DNA of 18,807 nt from Entophlyctis helioformis (taxonomy: Eukaryota; Chytridiomycota; Chytridiomycetes; Chytridiales; Chytriomycetaceae). The notes under the pieces are model-generated. The model saw only the letters and a list, made by a program, of their open reading frames with translations, was not told the DNA's origin and did not search any database. The stretch covers positions 1 to 18,807 of the forward strand of contig JAHLKH010000342.1 of NCBI GenBank assembly GCA_025526915.1, written 5' to 3'. The translations under genes were made by a program, and so were the position numbers. Positions 16,146 to 18,807 of this stretch are shown here, one piece after another (within the stretch, counting starts at the first letter, position 1; each line of letters starts with the position of its first letter).

Positions 16146-18807
16146 ATGGGCATCATCGGCCAGTCTGCACATTCCAGGAAGGCAAAGGCCGTCGTCGTAC
16201 ACAAGGACGTGCCTTGGTCCTCGGCGTTGACATTTGTGTTGGACAATGCACAACCGCCACGAGATCTGAGCGACACCAACACGGCCACACCCAGCACTTG
16301 CGGCATCGTCCACGTCGATGTGATGAGCGTCTTCTTTGCGTACTTTATCGGGCAAGGAAGGCCTGATCTACAACCATCCATGGCCGAACGAAAGTCAGTC
16401 CTCGAGCCAGTACTCGAGTCGTTCATTGGCAAGTTCGGCGACAAGCACACATACGTCTTTCATGTTGACGGTCAGCACGGCGACTCTGGGCTTAAGATCG
16501 AGCACAGGCACCGTGCCGTTAAGGTCCTGAATGGGGTGGCCACTGTTCTGCGGTGCATTCGCAAACGCGGCAAGTACAAGAGATCGAAACACTTGACCAG
16601 GTGCGTCCACTTCTTCATGCCACATCGAGGCGATTCTAACTAACCATCAATGATCCAGGAAAGACAGACAGGCGCTGCGACGTTCGTTCACGCTCACGCA
16701 CGACGACAAGCAGCGTATTTACGAGGCGATCGCGGAGATCCTCGAGACCAAGCCACAGCATACGGCTCATTGGTGTGACCACGAGGCGGACGTTTGCATC
16801 GCCCGGTGCGCAGCCGAGTATGCAAGAAATCCAAGGTATTGACCGCCATCGCAACTGTATGTTTTGATTGACGGCTAACAGTCTTCATCTTGCAACAGCG
16901 ACACACCAATGGTGGTTATCGCCAACGACTCGGACTTGGTGATGCACTGCGACGGCCGCTGCCCTGTCATCACGATGAGCATGCGCAAGGGACGTGACAG
17001 CGAGATCCGGTCTTATAACCATGCAGGTATCCCGTCCACTGCGTCAGCCATGGGAGTGTACGAGTTCGATGGCTCTTGCCAAACTCTAGCTGCATTCGCC
17101 AAGAATGACTTTTTCGATTGCTACGGGCGTGGTGCGTGCGATTCCTGGCTTCATGCTCTGTATTGTCATCCATGCTGCGATGCCGACTAACATGCGTTGC
17201 CACTCACATCATCTTGCAGGCATTGGTTTTGGTGCCAAGTTCATTAACGAGTACGTTGATGGCGTGATAAGCAAGGAAAACACGGATCTGGCCGGCTTCC
17301 GTGATCGCCTCCGCAACCGCAAGTTTTCCGACGACTTCCTGACGGGCCTCAGGGACGCGTACGTCAAGGACTTGTTGCCAATCGGAGGCGAGGACCTCGC
17401 CAAGGCATTTCTCAACGCCTTTGACGTTTTCGTTTACCTCGACGAGTCAGGAGCTTCCGCCGCGGCGTTCAAAGCCCCAAGCAGCAGCAGCGGTCAATCT
17501 GCGATGCGCAAGGGCAGAGGCAAGTCATTGCGCGATCGGTCAAGCACGCGGCACTGTTGATGCATTTGCATGCAGAGCACTGTACTGACCATCTATCACC
17601 ACATGGAATGACAGCAGCAAGGCTGCCGTCAAGACCGCCGCAGCTCAACCAAGGTACTCATGCATGCGATCTCTGCAGGTTCTCGCATTGCTGACTCTGT
17701 TCTCCTGTCCTTGATGCAACTTTTGGATCGTGATGCAGTTGCCAGCGACATGACGGCTGCCTCCTGACCCACTCCAACTGGCAAGAACGACACCCAGACT
17801 CCAACGTCGTGCATCTGACGCAGAGCGACATCAACCGGCACCTCGAGACCATTGTCAGCAGCGAGCAAATGGACACCGCGTTTGAGCAGGTCAACGGCTG
17901 CCCGATCGCATTTGACTGCATTGTCAAGCACGCGGCGGGCCGTCTCTCTGGCAATCATGGCGGAGTCGCGGGCCGCGACATTCTGGCGAGGATCAGCCGG
18001 GCGGCAAGCGCGCGACTTGTAGCGCTTGCCTGCAAGAAGCCTCCTGTACGGGAAGCGCGCACGTTGCTCAACAAACCAGCTTGGGCCATTCAGCATGCAA
18101 CCGTAAGTTTCTGCATGACTTGGACTCATGTGCATTACTCGCCTGGAAGTGTCTAACCCAATCCACTGTCCATCGAACAGACTGTCGCTTTGGTGATGCA
18201 GAACCAGCTGAACAAGATCGTGTATCCTCCATGCGTACCCTTTGAGCATTCATCAACTCCAAGTACGTGCTGCTTGCATCAGAATGACTTGACACCATCC
18301 ACTCACAGTGCTGCCTTTGTCGAATGTGCTACTTTAGTACCAGAAACGCAGAAAAACAAGCAGAAACCCAAGTATCAAGGCAAGATCAACACCGCCGCGT
18401 TTCCTCAAAGACCTTTGCCGAAATCCGCGACAGGGCCATAAAACAGCTGAAAGACCTGAAAGCTCAAACGAAGGGCCAACCAGTGACACTTGTCGAGCAG
18501 CGAACCGAGGCTATTGCTCTGCTAAAGTCGATCATCGAGCAGGCATCGGTGCGTCTCTGTCTACACTGGCCGTGTGTGCATGTGATGACTTGGTGCAGTC
18601 GCTCATTTTTCCAATTGACAGGGGCTTCAACCGCCAACGCCGCCCAAGCGTAAATGGTCATCTACCAACTGTTGGCCTGGACAAGCACAGCGGGTTGTCT
18701 TTTCTCTCAATCGAGCTGCAGACACCCAGACGACGGTTAGTTCTGATGTACCATTGATGCTTGCATATGTATTTTGTGCACTCGGAATGCATTGCTCATG
18801 TTGCCAT
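16146..18807 (+). CDS. PIN (FEN1/XPG-like) nuclease gene, paralogue of the fusion gene (3' end outside window)
   Basis: Exons: 16146-16600, 16659-16835, 16899-17131, 17220-17523, 17615-17653, 17739-18102, 18181-18219, 18309-18548, 18622-18735, then an open intron from 18736 (GTTAGT). Together they encode 655 residues. Introns are 58-91 bp, several with TAAC branch-like signals. The PIN motifs are GIVHVDV (Asp ~58), FHVDG (Asp ~108), DHEADVCIA (Glu ~194, Asp ~196) and VIANDSDLVMHC (Asp ~221, ~223); then RSYNHAGIPST, FAKNDFFDCYGRGIGFGAKF, a GRDILARI segment, and a basic PPTPPKRK exon. Every exon has a partner in the minus-strand gene, and three have identical lengths. The start has a good context (CAACATGGG) just after the CA array. 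By analogy the missing 3' part should encode a Fanzor, but this is not visible. Confidence 0.8.

Noticed and set aside
15641..16450. Minus-strand open frame with Val/Cys alternation
   Set aside because: The Val-Cys run is translation of a CA microsatellite, and the frame overlaps the well-supported second PIN gene.

Overview
The window looks like nuclear DNA of a fungus, most likely a zoosporic (chytrid-type) lineage. It is GC-rich. The genes are split by short GT...AG introns of about 47-106 bp, many with TAAC branch-like signals. It carries fungal housekeeping genes (COA3, DSN1/MIS13) beside an F-box/ankyrin gene, a Tse2-type ADP-ribosyltransferase gene and TnpB/Fanzor-type sequences. The lineage is inferred from gene content; no rRNA or marker locus is present.

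Layout, left to right. 1-1225 (-): partial gene for an Ala/Ser-rich, probably mitochondrial, PPR-like protein. 1462-8430 (-): a very large intron-rich gene. Its 5' exons encode a FEN1/XPG-like PIN nuclease, its middle exons an unrecognised conserved segment, and its 3' exons a Fanzor (eukaryotic TnpB) with RuvC motifs and a zinc ribbon. 8431-9081: promoter region with an (AG)n tract, three exact-length 28-bp CCAAT repeats and a (CA)n tract. 9082-9588 (+): COA3. 9772-~11347 (-): DSN1/MIS13. 11655-12525 (-): Tse2-like ADP-ribosyltransferase. 12887-13876 (-): F-box/ankyrin protein. ~13975-15795: an inverted-repeat-bounded segment holding only broken reading frames. 15951-16140: a 60-bp duplication and CA tracts. 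16146 to the window end (+): a second, diverged copy of the PIN-type gene, cut off by the window edge.

The main result is the pair of PIN-type genes. Their exons can be matched one to one: intron positions and phases agree at every matched junction except the A7/A8-B7/B8 one, and three exons have identical lengths (233/233, 304/304, 114/114). In the left copy the reading frame can be followed through about 18 introns from the PIN exons into the Fanzor exons without a forced stop, so I read it as one PIN-Fanzor fusion of roughly 1,870 residues. One stretch (5117-5453) has two possible splicing solutions. The right copy leaves the window before its Fanzor part would begin. The genes between the two copies are single-copy-looking host genes, so the copies are dispersed family members rather than a simple tandem repeat.

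All splice sites were deduced by eye from frame, homologous positions and GT/AG signals. No database search or expression data were available.
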